A stretch of DNA of 64,000 nucleotides from Gemmatimonadota bacterium (GCA_021324775.1 JAJPIM010000001.1:1-64000); one strand, 5' to 3'. Counted from the stretch's first letter, positions 34,992 through 43,334 are shown. Made by a program: numbers and translations. Notes: generated by a model not told the origin, from the letters alone.

Positions 34992-35615
34992 TTATGCTGG
35001 ACCGTAGGCGTAAATCCAGTCGCCGCACGGCAAGTCAGACCGTACAGTTTGCGCTTCCACGACCGAAGCAGCGCCAGCGTACGGCGCTCCAAGACGCAGC
35101 TGAACTGTCAACCCCGGAGGTTTCCACTGTAGCGAGGGAGGATAGTTGGCGTTGCCCAGGCGGCCGGTGCGCCCCGGACACCGTCGCGGCGATCCAAAGT
35201 GGGCAGTTAATACCCTGGCAAGAGAGTCAAAGCGCGCCCGCGTTCCGCCAAGCGTTACTCCCGTTGCAAAAACCCGATGTACAGAGGTGGTATCACGGAA
35301 CACAAAATCGCCCGGGGCGGCGCCTGTCTCCAGCTCCATGCAGCCGCTAAACACGCGGTTCCCAAGTTGGCCCGGCACTACCATGGGCATGCAGTGGTAT
35401 GACGCAGCCACAGACGCGGTGAAGAACATAATGCTGTCCTCTGCCCCAATTACGACGTGCCGCGGCGTGTTCCAGTCCGCCGAGGGTTGCTGTGCAGACC
35501 CGCAACGCGCTGCCATTACTATGCCCACCACCACAATTGCAAATGGCCTACCACGCAACCAACACAACTCCGGTAGGCACGCATTACCAGTCGTGAGCCA
35601 CAGCCCAGACGTCAT
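34992..35615 (-). CDS. Exported protein, paralogue of 32927-33610
   Basis: 207 aa from the ATG at 35615; a much longer upstream frame is not protein-like. Signal peptide near residues 22-40 (RPFAIVVVGIVMAARCGSAQ), so a TTG start close to it is also possible. The mature region shares with its paralogue ...TPRHVVIGAEDSIMFFTA, GDFVFRDTT, TLGGTRARFDSLARV and HFGSPRRC. The conserved cysteines are probably oxidised in the periplasm. No toxin fragment was found directly upstream of this copy. Confidence 0.7.
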   Translation of the reverse strand: MTSGLWLTTGNACLPELCWLRGRPFAIVVVGIVMAARCGSAQQPSADWNTPRHVVIGAEDSIMFFTASVAASYHCMPMVVPGQLGNRVFSGCMELETGAAPGDFVFRDTTSVHRVFATGVTLGGTRARFDSLARVLTAHFGSPRRCPGRTGRLGNANYPPSLQWKPPGLTVQLRLGAPYAGAASVVEAQTVRSDLPCGDWIYAYGPA

Positions 35616-35893
35616 TACGCTGGATATATCCCACGGCAGGTCTGCTCCCCGGATCAAGAAGACAGCGAACTTGGCAATCAGTGTTTCGAACGCACCGTTG
35701 CCACCGTCTCGCCTGGTCCCACGAACCCCGTATGATCCAGAAAAAACCCGACGGCTCTTGCTTGCTGACCGCCATGAAGGATCGGTCAAGTTGGCATCCG
35801 CGGTGTAAGACGAGCGACATGAGTCGAGGCTTTGCTCGCACAAACCGTCACCGGATCCGTGATTCCCTGCTCCACAACAGAAGGTCAGGTCCT

Positions 35894-36379
35894 TTATTCC
35901 GTCGGCGCTTGCGAGTTCGGCCAGCCCCGCGGCGTGATCGAGAACCACGCGATAATCGCTACGATTGTAATCCAAGCACCAATCGGCATTAGGACGACCG
36001 GCCATGGCGCGCCGCCCGACATAAAGATCGGCGGGATCGCCATGATCCAACCCAGGGCTCCGCACACCACGATTGGTAGCCTCCAGTGGGCGCCAGAGCC
36101 AAGCGTGCCATGGAACAGCAGACGGACACCGCGCCAAATGATCGCACTGGCACACGCGGCGATGCCATACAGAGCCGCATTGAGCAACAATGGTGTGACA
36201 ATCAGTCCCGCATAAGAAGAATTGGGAATCAACCACGGAGGGCACGTCACACGTATCATATCCCAAAACATGTCAGCCGTGGCCGACTGCGGCGCGGTGA
36301 ATGCCAGGAACCCCAGTACCCCCCACCAGATTGGCACACAGAGGCCGACCACAGCACTCACGACGACAAATCGCTTCAT
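35894..36379 (-). CDS. Four-helix membrane protein, paralogue of 1999-2466
   Basis: 161 aa from the MKR start aligned with the other copy; an in-frame ATG at 36454 would add 25 residues. Shared with the 2-kb copy: MKRFVVVSAVVGLCVPIWWG, ADMFWDMIRVTCPPWLIP, LLLNAALYG, W/FRG..RL.H. Four helices. Divergence is clear (about half the residues differ), so the duplication is old. It again sits at the edge of a block with toxin-tip debris. Confidence 0.7.
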   Translation of the reverse strand: MKRFVVVSAVVGLCVPIWWGVLGFLAFTAPQSATADMFWDMIRVTCPPWLIPNSSYAGLIVTPLLLNAALYGIAACASAIIWRGVRLLFHGTLGSGAHWRLPIVVCGALGWIMAIPPIFMSGGAPWPVVLMPIGAWITIVAIIAWFSITPRGWPNSQAPTE

Positions 36380-36629
36380 TCGCCGGAGTACAGAACGAGG
36401 AGAACGGTTTGGCTCTGCATCTTGGGTCAAGTTCCTCAGATTGTCAGCCGCCATTGGAGCCTCCTACCCGGATTGCTAAATCTGCAGATGATCCAGGGAT
36501 GTGATGTAACCCCTCCATACTGTAGGTAACTTGATGGAGGACTCGGATAATCAACCATTGAATAGGCGAGTATCGGCACCCGCGCAGCATTGATCCGGGT
36601 TGGCCCGAGCATGCTGATGCGTTGCCAGG

Positions 36630-36658
36630 TATGTATCGATATGCGACAGTCATACATA
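36630..36658 (+). promoter_or_regulatory. Inverted repeat before vapB
   Basis: TATGTAT (36630-36636) and ATACATA (36652-36658) are 7-bp arms around a 15-bp spacer ending at the vapB start codon. Type II antitoxins of this family bind such repeats for autoregulation; the site is inferred. Confidence 0.5.
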
Positions 36659-36864
36659 TGAAGACTACCCTCAACATCGATGATGCCCTGTTGGCGGAGG
36701 CGGCTAGGCTGACGGGGATCACGGAGAAACCCGCCCTGGTGCGGGCCGGTCTCAAGGCGCTGATCGCGATCGAGCGCGGTAGGCTGCTAGCACAACTCGG
36801 CGGCACGGAACACGATCTGCGCGCGATTCCGCGCCGACGAGCGACGCGGCGCACGGCCTCGTGA
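36658..36864 (+). CDS. vapB: VapB-family antitoxin
   Basis: 68 aa from the ATG at 36658. MKTTLNIDDALLAEAARLTG then ITEKPALVRAGLKALIA is the ribbon-helix-helix N-terminus of the VapB/DUF2191 antitoxin family. The C-terminus (LAQLGGTEHDL) is the toxin-binding part. Its stop overlaps the GTG of a truncated vapC by 4 nt (GTGA). With the toxin broken, this is a solitary antitoxin. Confidence 0.85.
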   Translation: MKTTLNIDDALLAEAARLTGITEKPALVRAGLKALIAIERGRLLAQLGGTEHDLRAIPRRRATRRTAS

Positions 36865-36941
36865 TCCTCGTCGACACGTCCGTCTGGATCGACCGTCTCC
36901 GTCACGGGAACCGGCGACCGGCGCAATCACTACAGGGTTAG
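36861..36941 (+). pseudogene. VapC toxin stub (PIN domain N-terminus)
   Basis: GTG at 36861, 26 codons. VILVDTSVWIDRLRHGN is the start of a VapC PIN-domain RNase, including the first catalytic Asp (VDTSVW). After GN the sequence leaves the family and stops at 36939-36941. The remaining catalytic acids are missing, so it is inactive. Confidence 0.85.
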
Positions 36942-36988
36942 CAACGAATCATTCAAGCAGAGGTCCGAGGCGCGCCCGGCGCGGGCAC

Positions 36989-37060
36989 CGTATCCTATTG
37001 AAAGAGTTCCGTCACCCACGCATCGCCTCTCTCGCGGTAACCCGGACCCGCCCGCCACCG
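36989..37060. repeat. Flanking repeat A, copy 1
   Basis: About 70 bp matching 39714-39782 with small indels (CCTATTGAA..GAGTTCCGTCAC, GCATCGCCTCT, CGCGGT, CCGGAC.CGCC.CCACC). With repeat B it flanks the glycosyltransferase gene. On the minus strand it encodes the tail of the 37012-37272 frame. Confidence 0.75.
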
Positions 37061-37272
37061 CAAAGAGACTGTTTGGTGTCAGGTGAGAAATCGATGAGCA
37101 CACCTCCGGTGTCACGTATGAATGCCGCGACGACCCTCGGCCCGTCATGCACGATCTTGGCTAGCTCCGCTTGAGCAGCACCGACGGCTCGTACGCTATC
37201 GGCCGCGCTCGACGGCCAACCGACACTCGCTTCGCCGGTCGACGCCTCATGATGGTGCGTACACCCACTCAC
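37012..37272 (-). CDS. Small lipoprotein-like protein, possibly 5'-truncated
   Basis: 86 aa from a GTG at 37272. In-frame codons just upstream read LVGLVAFVSGC, a lipobox-like end of a signal peptide, before a stop codon, so the true start may have been lost. His cluster CTHHHEAS follows the Cys. Core: AELAKIVHDGPRVVAAFIRD, LIDFSPDTKQSL. An extra base near the 3' end probably changes the last residues from an ancestral RGDAWVTELFQ. Function unknown. Confidence 0.45.
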   Translation of the reverse strand: MSGCTHHHEASTGEASVGWPSSAADSVRAVGAAQAELAKIVHDGPRVVAAFIRDTGGVLIDFSPDTKQSLCGGGRVRVTAREAMRG

Positions 37273-37726
37273 AAAGGCTACCAGGCCAACGAGTACTTGG
37301 GCCTAGCCTTTGCGGCAGAATCCACCTTCTCGTAAGGGCTCGCTCCATCGCTGTTCAGTACGCCAGTCGCTCCCGCGAGGTTGACGCTAACTGGCCGCTT
37401 ACTCTTGAGTCTCCCCGTGGGATCGCGTTGGCGGGACACGCCCACGCCACAAGCGAACTGTTCCGCCCTTACTCCTGAATCTGCCAGTACCGTAATACTG
37501 CGGGCGCGCTGACCTCCAACGGGAACTGGCGCCAGGACGTGATAACTCGAACACGCAATTGGCGCGTACACCAAACGGTGCCTCTAAAGAAAACTCATAC
37601 CAAGGACGGTATGGTCTTGCCCAACCTGCACGACGCGCTGAGCCTGGACCGGCTGATACGCCCCGCGCCGCTCGACTCGCTAGAGCAAGGTCGGGAGTTA
37701 CGGAATAGCCAGGAGTTGGCCGCGCC
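37273..37726. other. Intergenic, repeat B, no clear gene
   Basis: About 450 bases upstream of the glycosyltransferase. A minus-strand 98-codon frame (37278-37574) exists but its composition is not convincing. Repeat B copy 1 lies at 37381-37445. Confidence 0.35.
37381..37445. repeat. Flanking repeat B, copy 1
   Basis: Matches 39785-39843: TTGAC..., CTGGCCGCTTACTCTTGAG vs CGGCCACTCACTATTGAG, then TCTCCCC and TTGGCGGGAC.CGCCCAC. In the downstream copy repeats A and B are adjacent; here they are ~320 bp apart. Confidence 0.7.
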
Positions 37727-39598
37727 ATGACCGCCGGCGCGGAGGCGTTGCCGCAGACGCGCAATCGGCGGCGGGCAGACCTGCTGCCGTCGCGCGCCCT
37801 GATGGTCGGGGTGTGGATCGCGAGCGTGGCCTACGTCGGATCCAGAATCACCCGCGACTGGACCCCGCATGACGAAGGCCTGTTGGCACAAAGCGCGCAG
37901 CGCCTCCTCGCCGGCCAAATCCCGCATCGCGACTTCGGTGATGCGTACACCGGCTTGCTCACCGCCTACCACGCCGTAGCATTCGCCATCGGCGGCCAGT
38001 CGCTCGTCACGCTCCGATTCGCCCTCCTGGTGGCGTTTGCACTGTGGGTACCAGTGTTCTATGCCATCGCCGCTCGGTTCATCCCCCCCGTAGGCGCCGC
38101 CCTGGCAACCGCAGTCGCGGTCGCATGGAGTGTACCGAACTACTCGGCGTCCATGCCGACCTGGTACAACCTGTTCTTCACAACCGCCGGCACATGGGCC
38201 GTGATCCGGTACCTCGAGATGAAAACACGCCGGTGGCTCACGGTGGCCGGCGTGTTCGCCGGCGTGTCGGTCCTCGTCAAGATCGTGGGCATTTACTTCA
38301 TCGTCGCGGTCGCGGTGTTTCTGTACTGGCGCAGTCTCGATGCCGGCGGCAGGTGGCAGGGCGAAAGTCCCAGCCTGCGATCACGACGCTGGATACGGGC
38401 GGGAGCCGCGGCGTTGGCGGCAATCGCGTTGTCTCTGGGCCTGCTCGTGCTCCTGTGGCACAATATCGGTGAGGGGATCGTGCTGCAGCTCGTGGTCCCC
38501 GTGGCCGCCACGAGCGTCGTTGTCGCGGTGGCGGGAACGCGATCCGAAGGACTCGAGTGGCGGCCACTAGGGCGCGACCTGTGTGCGTTTGCGCTGGGTA
38601 TCGTTGTTCCTGTCGTTCTGTTTCTCGTACCATACGTAGCGACCCACGCCGTTGGGTCGCTGATGACCGGGGTCTTCGTATCGCCAGTGCGCCGCCTGGT
38701 GTCGGCGACGCTGGCACCGCCTGGCTTCTGGGCAGCGGCAAGAGCGCTGCCGATCGCCGCGGGGTTATGGATTACGTCCATAGCGCACGGACACACCCAG
38801 CGTGTGTTGGCGTGGGCCACGATACCGGTGGCCGCGGCAGTGCTTCTGCTGTCGGGTACCGGGGTCGTGTACGCGAGCCTCATTGATGCGGCACGGACGA
38901 CCGTCCCCATCGCGGCCTGTGCCGCGGCGGTACTGCTCCTGCGCACACAGCACACCACGCGCCGGGCGCTCGACCGCCAGCGAGCCGTCATGGTGGTGTT
39001 CGCCGCCGTGTTCTTCAGCCTCGTACAATTTCCATTTGCCGCGACGATCTACTTCTGCTACGTCGCTCCCCTCGCGGTGCTCGCCGGCATCGCGGTGCTC
39101 GCTGGGCTGAGCCGCCGAGTCCCTGCAACTGTGGGCGGTGTCCTCCTGGCGTTCTTGCTGTGCTTTGGGGTCGGACGGTTGAACACGCGCGCCTTCCGCT
39201 CGTTGGCATCCGGATTGGATCCGAAACCCAATTCGTTGCTGGCGGTCCCCCGTGGAGGGATCCGCGTCAGCCCGGAGGATAGCACCATCTACACGAACCT
39301 CGTGCACACACTCCGCGCCCACGCCACGAGCAACGACACATTCTGCACGCCCGACTGTCCCGAGGCGTATTTTCTCGCCGGTCTCGATAACCCGACGCGA
39401 ACCACCTATGAGTTCCTGAACGACCCGCCAACCGATGCGCAGTCCGTCTTGAGGGTCGTCGACGCCCACCAAGTCGGCGTCGTGGCCGTGAATCGGCAGT
39501 TTCGATTCTCGGAGGTCGACCCGGAGCTGCTTCGGGCCCTTGACCGGCAATATCCGGACTCGGCGCGTGTGGGATACTTCACAGTCCGCTGGCGATAA
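37727..39598 (+). CDS. GT-C fold glycosyltransferase (PMT_2/ArnT-like), integral membrane
   Basis: 623 aa. The first periplasmic loop after helix 1 carries WTPHDEGLLAQSAQRLLAGQ then IPHRDFGDAYTG. The D-E pair and following acidic residues match the catalytic loop of GT-C enzymes, which use polyprenyl-phosphate sugars. About 11-12 helices run through residue ~460. A ~150-aa C-terminal periplasmic domain (NTRAFRSLASGLDPKPNSLL, FCTPDCPEAYFLAGL) follows. It stands alone between two copies of the A/B repeats, suggesting insertion or duplication around it. Substrate unknown. Confidence 0.82.
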   Translation: MTAGAEALPQTRNRRRADLLPSRALMVGVWIASVAYVGSRITRDWTPHDEGLLAQSAQRLLAGQIPHRDFGDAYTGLLTAYHAVAFAIGGQSLVTLRFALLVAFALWVPVFYAIAARFIPPVGAALATAVAVAWSVPNYSASMPTWYNLFFTTAGTWAVIRYLEMKTRRWLTVAGVFAGVSVLVKIVGIYFIVAVAVFLYWRSLDAGGRWQGESPSLRSRRWIRAGAAALAAIALSLGLLVLLWHNIGEGIVLQLVVPVAATSVVVAVAGTRSEGLEWRPLGRDLCAFALGIVVPVVLFLVPYVATHAVGSLMTGVFVSPVRRLVSATLAPPGFWAAARALPIAAGLWITSIAHGHTQRVLAWATIPVAAAVLLLSGTGVVYASLIDAARTTVPIAACAAAVLLLRTQHTTRRALDRQRAVMVVFAAVFFSLVQFPFAATIYFCYVAPLAVLAGIAVLAGLSRRVPATVGGVLLAFLLCFGVGRLNTRAFRSLASGLDPKPNSLLAVPRGGIRVSPEDSTIYTNLVHTLRAHATSNDTFCTPDCPEAYFLAGLDNPTRTTYEFLNDPPTDAQSVLRVVDAHQVGVVAVNRQFRFSEVDPELLRALDRQYPDSARVGYFTVRWR

Positions 39599-39895
39599 AT
39601 CGAACGATCCGATTGGCCACAGGTAACGGTGATCGATGTGGGATCCGGAGCCGACCGCGATTGGACGGGATGTCATTCACACCGAGCCCCGTGCGGAATG
39701 CACCGGTCGGGCATCGTAGCCTATTGAAGAGTTCCGTCACCTCGCATCGCCTCTCGCGGTGAGCCGGACGCGCCCCCCACCGTGTTGACCGGCCACTCAC
39801 TATTGAGTCTCCCCAGAGGACTGCTTTGGCGGGACTCGCCCACCACTCCTCGGGGTACGCGGTGTGCGTCCGATACCGCCCGATGCTTCCCGACG
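39599..39895. other. Intergenic with repeats A and B (copies 2)
   Basis: About 300 bases holding repeat A (39714-39782) and repeat B (39785-39843) next to each other. No gene seen. Confidence 0.6.
39714..39843. repeat. Flanking repeats A and B, copies 2 (adjacent)
   Basis: The joined A+B block matches the two separate blocks at 36989-37060 and 37381-37445 in the same orientation. The GT-C gene lies between the copies. Confidence 0.7.
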
Positions 39896-40264
39896 TCAGA
39901 GATCCCGCCACCGTTTGCGGGGATCCCACTCTGCCCACTTGGGCAACCAGCAATGCGGACACTTGGATTCAAGTAATCCTCGGCGGCGGCCGACGGGCAC
40001 ATTGAACTTTTTGCCACACCGGGGACAACGCCACTGATTTTCCCAGAACACGGCGATGACCATCACCAGGAGCCAGAAACGTGACAAGTCCGCTAACGAT
40101 AGAGGGATCGTGAACCAGTGGCGAAGGAGCCCCGCGATGGGGAACACACCGATCGGGATGCCGGCGAGGAGCAAAAAAATGATCCATCCCGCTCTCCGAT
40201 AGGCGCGCCACGCCGCCGCGTACGGGCCTTCAGTTTCGTTGGTCCCGGAGACGCTACGCGACAC
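39896..40264 (-). CDS. Two-helix membrane protein with zinc ribbon
   Basis: 122 aa from a GTG at 40264; a TTG nine codons upstream is also in frame. Two hydrophobic helices (WIIFLLLAGIPIGVFPIAGL, FWLLVMVIAVFWE) are followed by a treble-clef or ribbon-type CPRCGKKFNV ... SKCPHC. The CxxC-CxxC pair should bind zinc on the cytoplasmic side. It occupies the third position of the lipoprotein module but is not similar in sequence to the membrane gene at 24922. Function unknown. Confidence 0.65.
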   Translation of the reverse strand: MSRSVSGTNETEGPYAAAWRAYRRAGWIIFLLLAGIPIGVFPIAGLLRHWFTIPLSLADLSRFWLLVMVIAVFWENQWRCPRCGKKFNVPVGRRRGLLESKCPHCWLPKWAEWDPRKRWRDL

Positions 40265-40329
40265 GAGGTGGCGATCCGTCGCGAGCGCCAACGCCTGATG
40301 ACAGGCACCCGTCCCTGGTCAACGGTCTA

Positions 40330-40764
40330 TCACGGACTGGCCCCCCTGTCCGCAGCCTCCGGGTCCGGCTCCGCATCGAGCGAGCTGAGGGACCACGATC
40401 CGCCCGGATAGCTGTGCTGTATGTGCAGCACCCCGACGTCGGTCCGTGTCGTGAAGACTACCGTGATCGCCTGTAGTCCAATCGTATCGGTGTAATGCGC
40501 CCGCGCGAACTTCGCGATCAGCAACGCCCGCTCCCGACCCATCCCCGGCGTCACTTTCTCCGCCTCGCCCTCCGGGGCCTGCGCCGACAGTATCAATGCG
40601 CCGTTCGTGGTCCGTGTCACGACGAAGGGCTGTTGAAACTGCGCCTGCAAGGCAGTCGACAGCGCCCACATGCCGCTGAGCGTTCTCCTGACATCGGCGC
40701 AGCCGGCAGCCATGACACCAAGCGCGATGAGCACCGCGGCCGCGGCCGCGCGACGCGTCCTCAC
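40330..40764 (-). CDS. Small lipoprotein, intact member of a duplicated module
   Basis: 144 aa from the GTG at 40764, which overlaps the stop of the remnant upstream (GTGA). Signal RTRRAAAAAVLIALGVMAAG with Cys in MAAGC, a lipobox. Mature: LSAQAPEGEAEKVTPGMGRE then RALLIAKFARAHYTDTIGLQ, AITVVFTTRTDVGVLHIQHS and the tail YPGGSWSLSSLDAEPDP. A decayed copy lies at 25344-25548 in the same gene order. Function unknown; the fold of the C-terminal ~70 residues appears alpha/beta. Confidence 0.75.
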   Translation of the reverse strand: MRTRRAAAAAVLIALGVMAAGCADVRRTLSGMWALSTALQAQFQQPFVVTRTTNGALILSAQAPEGEAEKVTPGMGRERALLIAKFARAHYTDTIGLQAITVVFTTRTDVGVLHIQHSYPGGSWSLSSLDAEPDPEAADRGASP

Positions 40765-40892
40765 CGCGTCACCGCCCACGCGCACGCGACGTCACTAGGC
40801 TCAAGACCGGGCGTGACGGCACTCGAACAGGCGACGCTAGCTACCAGAGTGCGGGTACAGAGGACACACGCCCGCAAAGACGGTCCAAACAC
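40761..40892 (-). pseudogene. Remnant of beta-propeller lipoprotein (5' end only)
   Basis: GTG at 40892 starts MFGPSLRACVLCTRTLVASV then ACSSAVTPG, clearly the signal peptide and lipobox of the gene at 27138-28709 (SGPSLRAYLL..CPLVAALACSSATAPG). Only ~43 codons remain; the propeller is gone. The upstream ~70 bp also match (28710-28780 vs 40893-40960). It shows that this locus once had the same module. Confidence 0.8.
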
Positions 40893-41234
40893 CGGCACTC
40901 CAGGGATTGCAGCGGCCTCTAGTGTGCTGCTATAGCTGGGAATGCGCAAGTAACGTCAGAGGAATCCGGTGTTCGAATGACGCCACACGCCACACGCCAC
41001 GTTGGCCAGGCAACCCGCCGGCGCGCCGGAACCGCGAACTGACGCGGTTGCGATGGCTAAGTTGTAACCGTCGCATACGCCGTGTAACCGCACGGTGAGG
41101 TGGCCGTATACTCAACAATCTGGCCAATTACCGTGTTGGCCAAACGAGCCGGCGCGTGTGATCTTGTCCACTGGCAACACGTCACTTTCCACGTGGCGCC
41201 GCAGTTTGTGCCTGCATGCGTCCAAAGGCACGCC
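40893..41234. other. Intergenic, no clear gene
   Basis: About 340 bases. The left part repeats the promoter region of the 27138-28709 lipoprotein. A minus-strand frame ending at 41057 (tail ANTVIGQIVEYTATSPCGYT) might be the end of a lost exported protein. Support is weak. Confidence 0.35.
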
Positions 41235-41642
41235 CTATGTCGCGTCACGGAGTGTGAGCGAGGCCGAGGCTGCGAGCTCCAGCGCGCACTGCTTTCGTGC
41301 CTCCTTTTCCTCTGGCCAGTTGCGGATTTCAGCATGGCGAGGCGGAACATCATCTCGCACGAGCGTGAGTCCTGCAGTGGTTACAACTGAGGCAATCACC
41401 GTGGCCGCGCCGCGCACACGACGCACTGGTGACGGAACGACGTGCAGGTCGCCGAGCGCCCACACCGCACGCGCGTCCAGACCCGTAGTCCGAAAGACCG
41501 AAAGTCCCGTCGCGAGCCGCGAAGGCAGAAAGGCGCTACTGCTGACCTGGTGCCGTTCCTTGTGCCAGTGGCTGCTCTGGGTGAGGAACCGAGCTAGGGG
41601 CTCGTCGGGCGTCGCCGCAATGGTGTCAACTGCCGCGGTCAC
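41235..41642 (-). CDS. Third gene of TIGR04255-type operon, unknown function
   Basis: 135 aa from a GTG at 41642 that overlaps the upstream stop (GTGA). The sequence has the pattern LARFLTQSSHWHKERHQVSS, AFLPSRLATGLSVFRTTGLD, AVWALGD and PPRHAEIRNWPEEKEARKQC followed by ALELAASASL. I recall similar small proteins with an SVFR..GL and RHA.I..WP signature as uncharacterised. Soluble. Tight coupling to the two upstream genes implies one functional unit. Confidence 0.75.
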   Translation of the reverse strand: MTAAVDTIAATPDEPLARFLTQSSHWHKERHQVSSSAFLPSRLATGLSVFRTTGLDARAVWALGDLHVVPSPVRRVRGAATVIASVVTTAGLTLVRDDVPPRHAEIRNWPEEKEARKQCALELAASASLTLRDAT

Positions 41643-42124
41643 CCTAACGCGCTGAGCCGCTGGAGGTTTGCTATGATGGCGCGCGGTAGTTGCGTGCCGA
41701 GCGGCTCCTTGCCACGGGCGCGGGCCGGGCCAAATAGACCTGCATACGTCAGATCGCCGGCAGCTGAGATGCTCACGCTGAACGCCGCGTGCGCTCCGCG
41801 AATCCACTCCAACGTGACCTCGCCATCAGCATCCACACCGATCAGTGGGGCTGGGAACGCCGCAGGCAGCAATTCGAGGAACACCTGCGCCTGTTTGTAC
41901 GAGCCAGCAAGGATGGCATGACCACCAGCCCCGTCCCAGTCGGTGGTTGCGGCGTCCATACAGGCGTTATCGAGTGATGCAATCAGGTCGGTCCAGCGGC
42001 CGGTCGCGTCACGCGCTGTGGCCAGGGCGCTACGCAGGCGATTGTAGAGACCGTGGGTTTCGGAATTCACCGCGCTGTCGGCGTTCCACATCGAGCCCGG
42101 AATGTCTGGTGCGAACACGGTCAT
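41639..42124 (-). CDS. Second gene of TIGR04255-type operon, unknown function
   Basis: 161 aa. The ATG at 42124 overlaps the stop of the TIGR04255-like gene by 4 nt (ATGA). The N-terminal part is helical (LYNRLRSALATARDATGRWT), then DWDGAGGHAI and FLELLPAAFPAPLIGVDADG, EVTLEWIRGAHAAFSVSISA, DLTYAGLFG. The last stretches look like a small beta-sandwich. The DWDG.G and D.DGEV.LEW motifs are family-like. Function unknown; likely partners with its neighbours. Confidence 0.75.
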   Translation of the reverse strand: MTVFAPDIPGSMWNADSAVNSETHGLYNRLRSALATARDATGRWTDLIASLDNACMDAATTDWDGAGGHAILAGSYKQAQVFLELLPAAFPAPLIGVDADGEVTLEWIRGAHAAFSVSISAAGDLTYAGLFGPARARGKEPLGTQLPRAIIANLQRLSALG

Positions 42125-42864
42125 TGATAGCGCCTCAGAGTCGTCTCGGTGACACTACCGAAGAAGATCCGGTTCTTGAGGGCTCGCAAGTCCGAGAAGG
42201 CCTGGGGAACACGGTCGTGCACTATACCGTCCGGTACTTGGCGGTATGCGTCAATGTCGAGAATGATGACGGCGAGATTTGGATTCGGGCCAACTTGCGA
42301 CGCGAGAACGACAGTCGCCCCGGCGTTCAATTCCGGATCGACGAGGACGATGCGGGTCAGAAATTCCGTCATGGGAGTGGAAATATCGGCGGGAAACCCC
42401 GGTAGCAGAATGAAATAGTCGGTCAAATCCGCTCCCGGGATGGGAATTTCTATCTGATTGATGTATCGCAGGCTGAGACGCGTGCACGGCGGCGGGTCGG
42501 CCGTTTTGCGGTACAGTTCCCACAGCCGCAGTGCTTCGGGCCGAAGCTCGTCCCAACTGGTATAAGGGCGCAGCCGATTGAACGTGAAGCCATCACGCCG
42601 GAACTGAGCGATGGTGAGGCGGTCGGCCGATCTGAACACGTAACCCCGTAACTGTGGCTCTTTAACATCGGCCGCTGATACGCCAAGTCCGATGCGGAGG
42701 AAGGCTTGATGTTGAGTTTGCTGCTCCACCACGGGATACCGGTCATGGAGCGCCTCGGCCAATGCCTGGAATCGGCCCATGTCAAATGTGTCAGGCAACG
42801 TGGTCTGAAAATCGACCATCGCCTCGGCGATTGGCGCGTGCTCGAGATGGCGAGGTTCAGCCAT
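42121..42864 (-). CDS. TIGR04255-like family protein
   Basis: 247 aa from the ATG at 42864; upstream in-frame residues are not protein-like. The start MAEPRHLEHAPIAEAMVDFQ then FQALAEALHDRYP and QAFLRIGLGVS, RGYVFRSADRLTIAQFRRDG, FTFNRLRPYTSWDELRPEAL fits my memory of the sporadically distributed TIGR04255 family. The C-terminal half includes RLSLRYINQIEIP and a D..VLPGFP-like loop. First gene of a three-gene minus-strand operon with 4-nt overlaps. Function unproven for the family. Confidence 0.75.
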   Translation of the reverse strand: MAEPRHLEHAPIAEAMVDFQTTLPDTFDMGRFQALAEALHDRYPVVEQQTQHQAFLRIGLGVSAADVKEPQLRGYVFRSADRLTIAQFRRDGFTFNRLRPYTSWDELRPEALRLWELYRKTADPPPCTRLSLRYINQIEIPIPGADLTDYFILLPGFPADISTPMTEFLTRIVLVDPELNAGATVVLASQVGPNPNLAVIILDIDAYRQVPDGIVHDRVPQAFSDLRALKNRIFFGSVTETTLRRYQ

Positions 42865-43140
42865 GCAACTGCGGATCGCGGCAGAATGCGGACTGCGAAC
42901 CAGGCGGGAGGAAGTGCGCCATCGGATAAGAATATACCTCGACGGAATGGGGCTCGCAGCGGGCATTCACGGGAACATGGGGCTCATGCCGGCATCGAGC
43001 GCCATCATTCTGACGCGACTATGGCCTTCAACGCCACGCTGCCTGATCGCGCCATGCCGATACGGCGCCAACACCGATGGCGCTCACATCGTGTCAGCAG
43101 CGACCGCCGATGTACGACCAACCCTGACCGAATACGCGCA
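42865..43140. other. Intergenic between divergent genes
   Basis: About 275 bases upstream of both the TIGR04255-type operon (minus) and the short Xre-like gene (plus). It must contain the operon promoter. No sharp palindrome was seen. Confidence 0.4.
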
Positions 43141-43302
43141 ATGCCAAATGCCGGCAAAGACCCTGTCAAGATGACCGCAGCCAAACGCAAGCAACTGGAA
43201 GAGGCCGGATGGACCGTGGGGTCCACAGCCAACTTTCTACAACTCAGCCCCGATGAACAAGCCATCATCGAGATACGCTTGGAGACGCGCTTGGCGCGTT
43301 GA
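43141..43302 (+). CDS. Xre-type antitoxin-like protein, C-terminally truncated
   Basis: 53 aa. KRKQLEEAGWTVGSTANFLQ then LSPDEQAIIEIRLE is the conserved N-terminus of a common XRE-family regulator linked to toxin-antitoxin pairs, which normally continues into a helix-turn-helix of ~45 more residues. Here the frame ends after RLETRLAR, so the DNA-binding part is lost. No toxin gene is adjacent. Probably a dead fragment, possibly still translated. Confidence 0.65.
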   Translation: MPNAGKDPVKMTAAKRKQLEEAGWTVGSTANFLQLSPDEQAIIEIRLETRLAR

Positions 43303-43334
43303 GCACGGTGCTGCGGAACCGTCCTCCCATGCGA

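Noticed and set aside
34992-36266. 424-codon minus-strand frame extending the exported protein upstream
   Set aside because: The first 217 codons overlap the four-helix membrane gene in another frame and lack protein character.
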